A stretch of 64,000 nucleotides of DNA. It comes from a virus. Position 1 is the first letter of the stretch. Each line of letters begins with the position of its first letter. The DNA lies in the IMG/VR virus record IMGVR_UViG_3300042934_000125, positions 1 through 64,000 of that record. The stretch is one strand, 5' to 3'. The position numbers and the translations under genes were made by a program. Shown here piece by piece: positions 54,267 through 61,972 of the stretch. The notes below the pieces were generated by a model, which was given only the letters and a program-made list of their open reading frames with translations, was not told the DNA's origin and ran no database searches.

Positions 54267-54433
54267 ACAAGAACACCTTCGATCTGTGAAATCTTTACGA
54301 CCAAATAGTTAACATCAGAATCAGTCACTTCAAGACCTTGTACATCTCCGAAACTATCTGTCCTTACTGTAATATCTTTACATGTAAACTCCATTATATT
54401 TCCGCTTTTTAGAAATAATTTTACTCTTTTCAT
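54257..54433 (-). CDS. 58-residue hypothetical protein
   Basis: ATG 54433 overlaps the upstream stop (TAATG); the end overlaps the nuclease start by 10 bp. Beta-rich start (MKRVKLFLKSGNIMEFTCKD) like many small phage proteins with a KSGN-type strand. Function unknown. Confidence 0.65.
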   Translation of the reverse strand: MKRVKLFLKSGNIMEFTCKDITVRTDSFGDVQGLEVTDSDVNYLVVKISQIEGVLVWQ

Positions 54434-54729
54434 TAGATGACTTGACCTCCAAGCGTAAGACCTTTCATCTTCGCGGCTTTTCCTTTACGTTCTGCTTGTA
54501 CTTCAGGTGTTGCAGGATACAGACCTTCTTTTTGCACCAATCGTCTTGCGCGGGTAATTGATTCAGCAGAGGTTGTATTGCGAATTACGTCCCATACATT
54601 GACCATGCTATCAGACACTTTAATACCATCCTTGTGCGTCCAGTACATCATGATCAGAAGTCTGTCATCGCTTCGTGTATCGGGAAATCTGTCCATTAGG
54701 TTCTCAACATTTTCTCTTACATTACTCAT
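54433..54729 (-). CDS. Hypothetical helical protein
   Basis: A 98-residue protein; GAGAGGTG 10 nt upstream sets ATG 54729. Helical with an HTH-like middle (NVWDVIRNTTSAESITRARR, LVQKEGLYPATPEVQAERKG). This resembles the small repressor/anti-restriction-type 'TSAESITRARR' proteins seen in Gram-positive phages, but no function is assigned. Confidence 0.68.
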   Translation of the reverse strand: MSNVRENVENLMDRFPDTRSDDRLLIMMYWTHKDGIKVSDSMVNVWDVIRNTTSAESITRARRLVQKEGLYPATPEVQAERKGKAAKMKGLTLGGQVI

Positions 54730-55114
54730 ATCTGTACCACACCTCTCCGTTAGTTTCATGTTTTGAAAATATTCCATATTCGATAAGAATGTCCATAAAT
54801 TTATGATATGCGGTCAAATCGTTATCTACGTCCTGCACTTCCTGTAATTCCTTTAGCTGAATAAGTTTGTCGTATACTTCTTCAGGTTTAAATCTATGAT
54901 CATAAATAATCGTTGAAGCATGAGACTCAAAAAACTCTTCTCCTTCTTTATCGGGCTTCAAACCCACTAACAAGTAAATCAACTCGTCTCCAAAAGGAAG
55001 CATTTCAGTAATTTCATCGACTCCAACTGCCTCTAACTTCTGATGATAATCTCTTGTTCTACTTACGTGATTAGTTATTACCTCTCGAACATCTCCATTA
55101 AAATTATGTCTCAT
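54722..55114 (-). CDS. Hypothetical protein
   Basis: A 130-residue acidic protein (DEITEMLPFGDELIYLLVGL, KPEEVYDKLIQLKELQEVQ-type helix, ending GEVWYRYE). The first gene after the middle promoter at 55152-55185. Its end resembles the GEWYIYE ending of the paralogues at 33769 and 34163 only superficially. Confidence 0.68.
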   Translation of the reverse strand: MRHNFNGDVREVITNHVSRTRDYHQKLEAVGVDEITEMLPFGDELIYLLVGLKPDKEGEEFFESHASTIIYDHRFKPEEVYDKLIQLKELQEVQDVDNDLTAYHKFMDILIEYGIFSKHETNGEVWYRYE

Positions 55115-55151
55115 TTTTTATTCAGTCTCCTTAGTGTTATTTGCTTTCGTG

Positions 55152-55185
55152 TAAACATAATCTGGTACGTTTTAATTCTTAAACC
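55152..55185 (-). promoter_or_regulatory. Middle promoter, phage-specific class (consensus copy)
   Basis: GGTTTAAGAATT-N11-GATTATGTTTA on the minus strand, the best copy. It drives genes from 55114 down. Confidence 0.82.
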
Positions 55186-55188
55186 AAG

Positions 55189-55213
55189 AAAAAAAAGAAC
55201 CCTTTCAGGTTCT
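55189..55213 (-). terminator. Terminator downstream of the polymerase gene
   Basis: AGAACC-TGAAA-GGGTTCT followed by eight T on the minus strand. Bases 55214-55295 hold no convincing gene. Confidence 0.87.
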
Positions 55214-55295
55214 CTGTGTTATATGTGCCCATCGTTTACCTAACTTAATGTTACTTACATGCCCTAATCTTCATAGTAAGCAATAGGTTTCCAGA

Positions 55296-57428
55296 TCATA
55301 GCCCGTACGCCTCCGCTACGTTAGCACCGTACCAGACATCCATGACCTCCAAATCGCATTTCATCAGAAGTCCACCAAGAGTCTCTCTTCCTACAGCTTT
55401 CATATGCTCTGACATTATTGTTCCTGCTTCGTATACATGTTCATCTGGACATTCCATGATTAGCTCATCGTGGATTGTGAGCAGAAGGTGAGCGTCTAAT
55501 TCTTGAAGTCTTTCATCTTGTCCGATTCTAATCATAGCTTTCTTTAACAAGTCTCCAGCCGTACCTTGTACGACTGAGTTAAGAACTTGACGGAATGCCA
55601 CTGTATATTCCCACGACTTCTTACTCTTCATCATATCGGGAAGTCTACGTTTACGACCATCTACTGTGTAAGCATATCCTTTTGTTTCGGCATGGTGGAT
55701 GAAGTACTTACGTACCATCTCGACTTTCGGGAATGCCTTCTTGAACAGGTCTACAACTTCCTCGCCCCATTTAGCAGGTTTACCAAATTGTGCCGCGATA
55801 TCGCCCGCAGAACGCTCATACATGATTCCCAAGAGTACTGACTTAACAGAGTCACGTCTTAGCTTACCTTCAGCCCCGAATGCCTCCACACATTCCTCGG
55901 CAGGAACGCTGTAAATCTTGGATGCCATCATTGCGTACAAGTCTTCCCCGTTCATATATGCGTCCCACATTTCAGTACCTTGGAACATATTCATCGTAAT
56001 GAATGACAGCACCCTTGGCTCAATCTGTGAGAAGTCACTTCCGATTAGCTTATACCCTTCCCGCGCCCTGAACATCTTACGAATGCGCTTTTCTCTTGCA
56101 GGAATGTTTTGCAGGTTCGGATTGGTTGAACTAAATCGAGATGTTACCGTACCAGATTGATTAAACTCTGTATGAATTGCCTGTGTTCTCGGCTCTACTT
56201 TGTTAGGGAGTGCGATAACGAATCCACTAAGCAACTTCGCCAATGTCTTATACTCTAACAGTAGGTCAAAGAAGTCGAGTAGCGTCTCATTCTTTACTTT
56301 CTCTTTCAGGATACCAATCTCTTTTCGACCTGTACCTCTCGGCTTTTTGCGACTCGGTGCAGGTATCTTCATTACATCATAGAACAGTGCGGCAAGCTGA
56401 GCGGGTGCGTTGAAGTTAATCTTCCCTGTACCTTTCGTTAGACGATTCAGCAATTCATTCTCCAGAATGCTTTCCTTTATCTCGTCCAATGTTGCGTCCA
56501 TTTCCCATTCTGTACGGGCAAGGTCTGCTTGCATCTCACCTTCTAATTCCTTGGCGTAATCAGGTCGAATCTGAATGCCTCGCGTTTCGATGTTTATAAG
56601 AACTGGTATGAGTGGCATCTCAATGTCCCTGAACACGTGATATAGCTTTCTGAAGTCTTCTCGTGCGTGATCAGCCTTGAGGAATTGTCGTTGGAACTCT
56701 ACGAGGGCGTCTGTTTTGTATCCATCGTTCGCCCCGTAGATTGTAGCGATCTCAATCGGAATGTAGTTGAATGGGATTCCATCGAAGTAATCTCCGTAAT
56801 CGAAGTCATTTCCTTTCCCTTTCGCTACGTACTTATTATAGAGATACTTGAGTCCATGTGGTTCATTTTCATCCAACACATGGGCGCCAACCAATGTATC
56901 CCAGAAGAAGTTTGCTATCTTAACTCCCCAATTCAAGAAGTGCATTTTTCCATCGAATTTTCCGTTATGCGTCTTGGTCTTGATTCTTTTGTTGGTGACT
57001 ATAGGTTTCATGACTCTAATCACCGTAGCCTCGTCCAGTTGCCCCGAGAGTCGATTATTAGCCATATCAGTATGATTGATAGGCACATATGCAGAAGGCT
57101 GTCCTTTTACGTAGAGGCATACGCCGACGATGATGTCATTGAACACATCAAGTCCCGTAGTCTCTAAGTCGAGTACGTATTCTCCTTCTCGTTCGATGGC
57201 TTCCATGTACTCTTTTAGTCGATTCTCAGTCGTGATTGTTTCGAGATTACCTTCGGCTTTGAGATCACCTTTCCTGAGCATTTCCCACGCTTTATCTATC
57301 GCCATTGTGATCTTGTTACGTACTCTGGTTGTTTGCACCTGACATTCCTTTTTGTTCGCCAATCTTGCAGTAATGTCAGATAGGTTCGTTGTTGCTCTAT
57401 CGAATGACATCGCTAAATTTCTCGTCAA
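55296..57428 (-). CDS. DNA polymerase I (family A)
   Basis: A 710-residue replicase. The 3'-5' exonuclease domain has YVLDLETTGLDVFNDIIVG (about 85) and KTHNGKFDGKMHFLN; YGANDGYKTDALVEF carries Exo III. The polymerase domain has motif A GSDFSQIEPRVLSF, motif B RRDSVKSVLLGIMYERSAGD and motif C LLLTIHDELIMEC with HDE. There is no 5'-3' exonuclease domain, as in T7 and SPO1 enzymes. The TTG at 57428, 8 nt after GGAGG, is the best start; GTG 57437 overlaps the site. A middle promoter lies directly upstream. Confidence 0.93.
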   Translation of the reverse strand: MTRNLAMSFDRATTNLSDITARLANKKECQVQTTRVRNKITMAIDKAWEMLRKGDLKAEGNLETITTENRLKEYMEAIEREGEYVLDLETTGLDVFNDIIVGVCLYVKGQPSAYVPINHTDMANNRLSGQLDEATVIRVMKPIVTNKRIKTKTHNGKFDGKMHFLNWGVKIANFFWDTLVGAHVLDENEPHGLKYLYNKYVAKGKGNDFDYGDYFDGIPFNYIPIEIATIYGANDGYKTDALVEFQRQFLKADHAREDFRKLYHVFRDIEMPLIPVLINIETRGIQIRPDYAKELEGEMQADLARTEWEMDATLDEIKESILENELLNRLTKGTGKINFNAPAQLAALFYDVMKIPAPSRKKPRGTGRKEIGILKEKVKNETLLDFFDLLLEYKTLAKLLSGFVIALPNKVEPRTQAIHTEFNQSGTVTSRFSSTNPNLQNIPAREKRIRKMFRAREGYKLIGSDFSQIEPRVLSFITMNMFQGTEMWDAYMNGEDLYAMMASKIYSVPAEECVEAFGAEGKLRRDSVKSVLLGIMYERSAGDIAAQFGKPAKWGEEVVDLFKKAFPKVEMVRKYFIHHAETKGYAYTVDGRKRRLPDMMKSKKSWEYTVAFRQVLNSVVQGTAGDLLKKAMIRIGQDERLQELDAHLLLTIHDELIMECPDEHVYEAGTIMSEHMKAVGRETLGGLLMKCDLEVMDVWYGANVAEAYGL

Positions 57429-57454
57429 GATATCCACCTCCGTGATTAGTCAAT

Positions 57455-57488
57455 AGAACATAATCGTTTCAGCAAGATATTCTGAACA
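57455..57488 (-). promoter_or_regulatory. Middle promoter, phage-specific class
   Basis: TGTTCAGAATAT-N11-GATTATGTTCT on the minus strand, driving DNA polymerase. Confidence 0.75.
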
Positions 57489-57490
57489 AG

Positions 57491-57510
57491 AAAAAAAGCC
57501 TTTCGGCTTT
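57491..57510 (-). terminator. Terminator after the Cys-rich gene
   Basis: AAAGCC-GAAA-GGCTTTTTTT on the minus strand. Confidence 0.85.
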
Positions 57511-57622
57511 ATTTGTGTAGGGAGGCTGAGTATTTGACGTTTTTTATTACGTGCCATCCCGTTTTAAGCACTACAGAGGGTTTCTTACAATCTATACACT
57601 TACACTCGATACAGTAGGTCAT
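57509..57622 (-). CDS. 37-residue Cys-rich zinc-finger peptide
   Basis: AGGAGG lies 7 nt before ATG 57622. The N-terminus MTYCIECKCIDCKK has Cys at 4, 7, 9 and 12, a metal-binding knuckle, followed by a basic part (GWHVIKNVKYSASLHK). Ends at a terminator. Function unknown. Confidence 0.65.
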   Translation of the reverse strand: MTYCIECKCIDCKKPSVVLKTGWHVIKNVKYSASLHK

Positions 57623-57633
57623 CTCAATTCCTC

Positions 57634-57903
57634 CTATTGGGGTACTGGTACGCGGACATTCTCTGTATTAGCTAAAGTCATAAGGTAGCGGGAGTACTTC
57701 TTCACAAGTCTTCTTCCCGTTTTCATTTGTGGTGGAGTCAAGTTTCGTCCAAACTGAAGTTGTGTAGCCAAGGATTCCCCGAAGTTTCTATCTGGTGCAA
57801 GGAAGGCTGATTTGTCATTTAGAGTCTTTATCGCTCTTTTTACGGCGAAGTCATGTGTCTCAAGTAAATACAATATGTCTTGCTCAGTGTACGTGTATGG
57901 CAT
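57634..57903 (-). CDS. Hypothetical early protein
   Basis: An 89-residue helical protein (TEQDILYLLETHDFAVKRAI, LTPPQMKTGRRLVKKYSRYL). AGGAGGT precedes ATG 57903 and an early promoter lies at 57936-57964. Family unknown. Confidence 0.72.
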   Translation of the reverse strand: MPYTYTEQDILYLLETHDFAVKRAIKTLNDKSAFLAPDRNFGESLATQLQFGRNLTPPQMKTGRRLVKKYSRYLMTLANTENVRVPVPQ

Positions 57904-57935
57904 TTCGTACCTCCTGTGTTCGTCTTATGATACCG

Positions 57936-57964
57936 ATTATACACGAACGTATATAGTATTGCAA
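57936..57964 (-). promoter_or_regulatory. Early sigma-A-like promoter with conserved spacer
   Basis: TTGCAA, 17 bp (TACTATATACGTTCGTG), TATAAT on the minus strand. Confidence 0.82.
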
Positions 57965-57967
57965 GCA

Positions 57968-58000
57968 TAAAAAAGGAACAAGCCGTTAAGACTTGTCCCC
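57968..58000 (-). terminator. Terminator after the SSB gene
   Basis: GGGGACAAGTC-TTAACG-GCTTGTTCC followed by TTTTTT on the minus strand. Confidence 0.88.
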
Positions 58001-58008
58001 TTTTATCC

Positions 58009-58662
58009 TTAGAACGTCGATGGTGTTTCCCCTTGAGGCTCGGCAGGAGTGTCATTCTTCAAAGTGAATTGTCCATTCTTCGCTTGAATCATTTCCTCCG
58101 CTGTCAGGTCAAGTACGAACCATGATTTCTTACCCAGAATCTCTGGGATTTCAGGCAACTCAGCCGCTTCTTTGTCTTTTGGGTAAAACTCGTAAGTGGT
58201 CTTTGTGTTGCCTTTCTTGCCGATACGCTTGATTTTCCAATCTCTCGCGTTCAGGTCTCCATACTCTTCGATCAGTGAGATGATCTTTTTGATGTCTCCT
58301 AAACCGCGTTTCCAGATTTGAATCACTGGGTCTTTCTCAGCTACAGTATTCGGCTTGATTGGGATGTACACTTTCAGTGATGGGTGATCTCCGTCTAAGC
58401 AGTAAGGGCAACCGTCACCAATACAGTTAACGTCTCGGTTATAGCCGTCGATCTGGATGTTCTGGTGAACTTCGTATACTGGGAGGTCATATGTAGGGTT
58501 CCCCAGTTCATCCACGCCCGTCTTACCTTTCAGCAAAATACGTCCTTGAATCGTGTCCCCATCATCCTTCAGACCTTTGATCCATCCAGTCTTGATGAAG
58601 TCACCGCCGCCACCTGCATTTTCGTACTGAGTGATGAGAGATTGCAATCCTTTTAATGACAT
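58009..58662 (-). CDS. Single-stranded DNA-binding protein, T4 gp32-like
   Basis: A 217-residue protein with a zinc-binding insertion NCIGDGCPYCLDGDHP (about residue 79), an OB-like core (DTIQGRILLKGKTGVDEL, SLKVYIPIKPN, YEFYPKDKEAAELPEIPEIL) and a short flexible C-terminus (DTPAEPQGETPSTF). This fits phage gp32/SPO1-type SSBs. It is next to the replication genes and has a middle promoter in the end of the upstream gene. A long inverted repeat lies in its leader. Confidence 0.82.
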   Translation of the reverse strand: MSLKGLQSLITQYENAGGGGDFIKTGWIKGLKDDGDTIQGRILLKGKTGVDELGNPTYDLPVYEVHQNIQIDGYNRDVNCIGDGCPYCLDGDHPSLKVYIPIKPNTVAEKDPVIQIWKRGLGDIKKIISLIEEYGDLNARDWKIKRIGKKGNTKTTYEFYPKDKEAAELPEIPEILGKKSWFVLDLTAEEMIQAKNGQFTLKNDTPAEPQGETPSTF

Positions 58663-58711
58663 TTGATTTCCTCTTTTCGTTGTTTTGTATGGGAATCGCT
58701 TAATTGTCTCG

Positions 58712-58772
58712 GTTACGGTTTCGTGTATACAAACACTACCAATGTTTATTTTTTCTTCCCCGACACCGTAAC
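58712..58772 (-). repeat. Inverted repeat in the SSB leader
   Basis: GTTACGGT (58712-58719) and ACCGTAAC (58765-58772), a perfect 8-bp stem with a 45-nt loop in the mRNA leader of SSB. Possible autoregulatory target. Confidence 0.45.
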
Positions 58773-58931
58773 TTAACTCTTATTGCCTACCCGAATAAAC
58801 ATAATCTCGTTCTCGAACTTTTTTGAACCAACATTTTCACTTTTTTCTGTTTTGTCGGCTAACCACTCTGTAGCTAAGCAGATGATGAATACCCCAACCA
58901 ATACAATGAACCCTCCGACAGTCGCTCCCAT
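58773..58931 (-). CDS. 52-residue single-pass membrane protein
   Basis: AAAGGGGA lies 10 nt before ATG 58931. One transmembrane helix (GGFIVLVGVFIICLATEWL) then a charged tail (ADKTEKSENVGSKKFENEI). The middle promoter for SSB overlaps its 3' end. Function unknown. Confidence 0.65.
   Translation of the reverse strand: MGATVGGFIVLVGVFIICLATEWLADKTEKSENVGSKKFENEIMFIRVGNKS
58796..58829 (-). promoter_or_regulatory. Middle promoter, phage-specific class
   Basis: GGTTCAAAAAAG-N11-GATTATGTTTA on the minus strand, inside the 3' end of the gene at 58773. It drives SSB. Confidence 0.72.
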
Positions 58932-58933
58932 GT

Positions 58934-59119
58934 CTATTTAATCCCCTTTTCCAGTTGAATAGAGTGTTTTCGAATCATGAGAAGTAGTTGCTTTAGTTCT
59001 GTTGTTTCCCGATCTAAGTCCATCCATCTACCGTTCTGCTTGTACTGCTTGATTTCCTCTTTACTTTCCATGATCATAATTGCTCTTTTCATTTCCTCGA
59101 TCAGAAGTTGTTTACTCAT
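58934..59119 (-). CDS. Small helical protein
   Basis: A 61-residue charged helical protein (LLIEEMKRAIMIMESKEEIK, RETTELKQLLLMIRKHSI). It lies 2 nt after the zinc protein gene and 2 nt before the small membrane protein gene, in the sigma-factor operon. Unknown function. Confidence 0.7.
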   Translation of the reverse strand: MSKQLLIEEMKRAIMIMESKEEIKQYKQNGRWMDLDRETTELKQLLLMIRKHSIQLEKGIK

Positions 59120-59121
59120 GG

Positions 59122-59340
59122 TTATCTGTCCTCCCGTTCTGGTAATTCAAGTACTACCTTCTCAAGTCCGTTCTTCTTGAAATGATCGATGGCACATGCT
59201 CTATCACAGAACAGTTCGTCAGCTTCGTTCTTGTATACTGCTTGTCCCGCTACCAAGTCATCCCCGCACTCCTCACAAGCGTAAAGGACGATCTCGACAG
59301 CTTCAGGTGGACTCGTTTTCCAGTTATCGTAGTTTGTCAT
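59122..59340 (-). CDS. Small zinc-binding protein
   Basis: A 72-residue protein with YACEECGDDL (Cys pair) and LFCDRACAIDHF (Cys pair plus His), a zinc-ribbon or treble-clef. AGGAGGTGAG precedes ATG 59340. Directly follows the sigma factor, so it might modify its activity, but there is no evidence. Confidence 0.72.
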   Translation of the reverse strand: MTNYDNWKTSPPEAVEIVLYACEECGDDLVAGQAVYKNEADELFCDRACAIDHFKKNGLEKVVLELPEREDR

Positions 59341-59352
59341 ACTCTCACCTCC

Positions 59353-59952
59353 TCAGTATGTGGCAACCAAAATTGTTCTTACTTTGGCTATGTATTTGTT
59401 TACCATCGTGGCAGATACTCCAATGGCTCTTGCTATGTCGGACTTGCTTTCGCCACGACTCAGTAGTACACATGTCTTGTATTCCTTATCTGACAGCTTC
59501 AGCGTATCAAGCAATTGCTTTAGTTCACTGTCTACGTAGCTTGTATCGTCGAAGAGTTTATCGAAGTCGTTCTTAGCACCTTCTTCGTTGTTCTCAAGCA
59601 TGTTCTCATAGCTGATATGGTGCGCCGTGGGATCGAACCGCTTTTCTCTCGTTTGAATCTCGTACTGCTTCTGCATTGCTTGATTGAAATAGCTCCTGCA
59701 GAACGTTGTGAACTTGTACCCTCGTGAGACATCGAAGTTTGCAATGGCTTTGATTAATGCAATCTGTAACTCCCCCATTCGATCATTCCAATCAATGTTT
59801 GGGATGTTCTTGTACAGATCGGCTACCTGAGTCATGATCCCCTTCATGCGTTTTAACATGATAGTTATCAGATCATTCATTTCCCAGTCACAAGCTGTAT
59901 TCTGGTAAGTCATTGCAAGTTCTTCATTTGTCATTTGAGCGTAATTTTTCAT
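59353..59952 (-). CDS. Phage RNA polymerase sigma factor
   Basis: A 199-residue sigma-70-family protein. Region 2 is GELQIALIKAIANFDVSRGY followed by KFTTFCRSYFNQAMQKQYEI (core binding and -10 recognition); region 4 is LKLSDKEYKTCVLLSRGESK and SDIARAIGVSATMVNKYIAK, a clear -35-binding HTH. There is no region 1.1. GGGAGG 10 nt upstream fixes ATG 59952. It lies in the primase operon, expressed from a host-type promoter, and is the natural candidate to read the ten GTTTAAGAA/GATTATGTT promoters. Confidence 0.85.
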   Translation of the reverse strand: MKNYAQMTNEELAMTYQNTACDWEMNDLITIMLKRMKGIMTQVADLYKNIPNIDWNDRMGELQIALIKAIANFDVSRGYKFTTFCRSYFNQAMQKQYEIQTREKRFDPTAHHISYENMLENNEEGAKNDFDKLFDDTSYVDSELKQLLDTLKLSDKEYKTCVLLSRGESKSDIARAIGVSATMVNKYIAKVRTILVATY

Positions 59953-60011
59953 TCGGTTTATTCCTCCCACGGAACATTAGATTTTTTATGTTTAAAACTT
60001 GGATTAATTGG

Positions 60012-61004
60012 TCATGATATGGTTAGAGCGTTAAACTGCTCGATGGTTAACTCGTTGATATCCTTAGCTGTACCGTAGCCATCGGTGTTCCATATTCTGT
60101 AGCCTAATGGAATCAACTTGTTCTTCATGTGCCTCAAACCTTTCCGACCTGCTTGATCCCTGTCCAATCCGTCAAGCAGTTTTCGGAATGGCGTACTGTT
60201 CATTTCTTTGATTTGATCGTCCGATAGTTGACTACCCATTTGAGCAATCCCTATCCCGCCATAACTGCATACTGTCAGAGCATCTATCTCTGATTCACAA
60301 ACCCAGATTGTCTGTTCGCCTCTTGGGTCTTTTTGCATTGCTTGATATAGCCCATAGACCAATCCTGCTTTGTTTGCCCCGCGTGTATTGCTGAATGTCT
60401 TACCCTCAATGCTTCTTTCCTTCAACATCCTAACTTGACCACGGATATCCGCTACAGGTATCACAATGGAGTCCGTATCGGGGTTATATCCAAGCCCGTA
60501 GATCGTCCACACTGACGATGTGATCTTACGTTTTCTCAAGTACTCTTGCGCTCTATCGCTAAGCATCAACTCCCATTGATAATGTGTGACCATTACGTTC
60601 TCGGGTACGGTCGGCTCTGGTTGTCGGTAGTCCCTATCAAAGTCGAATGAGACTGACCTTTCGTCCCCCGAACCGTAGGTATACTTTCCAACCAACCATC
60701 TAAAACCATCCATTGGTGTCCCAAGTCCGTACATATCAGCTACAAACTTAGGGAGGTCGGCTCTGTACCCACATGAATAACAGTGAACCGTCCCTGCTTC
60801 GTAGGTTCTTGAAGGTCGTTTTACTACACCTTTACTTACTCCGCATGATGGTGTTCCTTCAGTCCCGTTCCCGTGAAATGGGCACGTGATCATGAAGTCA
60901 GAACCTACGTCATTCATGTGTTTCAGGAGTCCTGTAGCTATCCGCATTTCTCGCAAAATTGTTTCGACAGTTACGACAACTGGGGTATTCCAAATGATTA
61001 ACAT
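60012..61004 (-). CDS. DNA primase (DnaG-type, CHC2 zinc finger and Toprim)
   Basis: A 330-residue primase. The CHC2 finger is TCPFHGNGTEGTPSCGVSKG with HCYSCGYRADLPKF (about 37-80); the Toprim core has VCESEIDALTVCSYGGIGIA (about 245) and LDGLDRDQAGRKGLRHMKNK with the DxD set. It is shorter than host DnaG and lacks a helicase-interaction domain. GAGGAG 8 nt upstream fixes ATG 61004; the upstream in-frame 47 codons are leader. A 220-nt repeat-rich leader precedes it. Confidence 0.9.
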   Translation of the reverse strand: MLIIWNTPVVVTVETILREMRIATGLLKHMNDVGSDFMITCPFHGNGTEGTPSCGVSKGVVKRPSRTYEAGTVHCYSCGYRADLPKFVADMYGLGTPMDGFRWLVGKYTYGSGDERSVSFDFDRDYRQPEPTVPENVMVTHYQWELMLSDRAQEYLRKRKITSSVWTIYGLGYNPDTDSIVIPVADIRGQVRMLKERSIEGKTFSNTRGANKAGLVYGLYQAMQKDPRGEQTIWVCESEIDALTVCSYGGIGIAQMGSQLSDDQIKEMNSTPFRKLLDGLDRDQAGRKGLRHMKNKLIPLGYRIWNTDGYGTAKDINELTIEQFNALTIS

Positions 61005-61260
61005 TCGACACTCTCCTCGTATTTGACCAGTGTTCGGTCTGTTCGTATTTTTGTTGGGTATTTCTTCCAGTAGGCAGAGCGAATCCGTCAATTTTCGACA
61101 CAGTTCTACACGTTTGGAGCAAAAAATAGCAGAGTTTTGCCGCAAAACCGTAAAAAGCTGTAAAAAATTTACAAGTACTATTTACTTGTCTTTAACCTCT
61201 TGTTCGTATTTTTTTCTAAGTCGTATTGCTTACTATACACCTTGTACACCAATTAGTAAA
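61005..61260 (-). other. Repeat-rich leader of the primase operon, possible origin
   Basis: About 255 bp without a gene, holding the promoter (61232-61260), palindrome GTTTTGC-C-GCAAAAC (61134-61148), inverted repeat ACAAGTA-N5-TACTTGT (61171-61189), repeated TTTTTAC and two AAATACGAACA repeats on the minus strand. AT-rich stretches and a position next to the primase recall replication origins or an autoregulated leader. Confidence 0.45.
61232..61260 (-). promoter_or_regulatory. Sigma-A-like promoter of the primase-sigma operon
   Basis: TTTACT, 17 bp (AATTGGTGTACAAGGTG), TATAGT on the minus strand; spacer differs from the early class. Confidence 0.65.
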
Positions 61261-61301
61261 TAGCTTTTTCGACAATTAAAATTACCAATTTATGACGTAA
61301 T

Positions 61302-61334
61302 AAAAAGTTGTGTCGAATGATTCCAACACAACTC
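61302..61334 (-). terminator. Terminator after thymidine kinase
   Basis: AGTTGTGT-TGGAATCATTCG-ACACAACT, a perfect 8-bp stem, followed by TTTTTATT on the minus strand. Confidence 0.87.
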
Positions 61335-61345
61335 TAAATGGTACT

Positions 61346-61957
61346 TTACCTCACATATGTTTTCTTCAGTTTTACCTTCTGCCATGTAAGACCTTCCCTT
61401 ACATGACTCCTGCAAAGTGTTTCGTAGTTGTCGCCTTTTTGCACCTGCGAACCCTCCAAAATTAACTCACCGTCAAGAGCATTTACTCTTACGTTGTGAA
61501 TGGCTTTCTTGCCACACCAACATAAAGACTTTGTTTCAATCTCGGAGCATTCGTCAGATACTTCGAACAACCTCTTTACTCCGTCAAATAGTTGTCCTTT
61601 AAAATCTACCTTTATACCGAACGCATGGACGTTTATTCCGTATTCATCAACGATTTCAGCCAATTCATCCACCTGCTTAGGAGTAAGGAATTGTGCTTCA
61701 TCAACGATAATGTAATCCACCCATGCGGAGCCGCTTACGTATCCTTGCACATACAAATAGAAGTCGAATGATTCATCCGATTCAATAGCAGGTTGAGACA
61801 ACCCGATACGACTTGTAATTTGCTCCTTACCTGAGTGATCCCCTGCCGTGAACAGAAGACCGAACTGTCCGACATTCTTATAGGCGTGATTAATCTGAAG
61901 AGCATGTACTGATTTCCCAGACCTCATTGTTCCGTACTTGAATTTCAATTTTGCCAT
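61346..61957 (-). CDS. tdk: Thymidine kinase
   Basis: A 203-residue type II thymidine kinase, thymidine to dTMP. Walker A KYGTMRSGKSVHAL (about 10), Walker B VDYIIVDEAQFLTPKQVDEL (about 85), and the zinc-lasso CWCGKKAIHNVRV with later ETLCRSH. GAGGTG 6 nt upstream sets ATG 61957. A middle promoter lies at 61973-62006. Confidence 0.93.
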   Translation of the reverse strand: MAKLKFKYGTMRSGKSVHALQINHAYKNVGQFGLLFTAGDHSGKEQITSRIGLSQPAIESDESFDFYLYVQGYVSGSAWVDYIIVDEAQFLTPKQVDELAEIVDEYGINVHAFGIKVDFKGQLFDGVKRLFEVSDECSEIETKSLCWCGKKAIHNVRVNALDGELILEGSQVQKGDNYETLCRSHVREGLTWQKVKLKKTYVR

Positions 61958-61972
61958 ATTTTTCACCTCGAA

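Noticed and set aside
55214-55295. Small frames between DNA polymerase and its terminator
   Set aside because: An 11-codon and a terminator-crossing frame were seen; both lack ribosome sites and any coding pattern.
56667-57167. Plus-strand open frame of 166 codons within DNA polymerase
   Set aside because: Antisense to the conserved exonuclease domain; no translation signals.
28588-57428. Introns or inteins in terL, nrdE, nrdF, recA and DNA polymerase
   Set aside because: All motifs appear in one frame with normal length and spacing, so no interruption is present.
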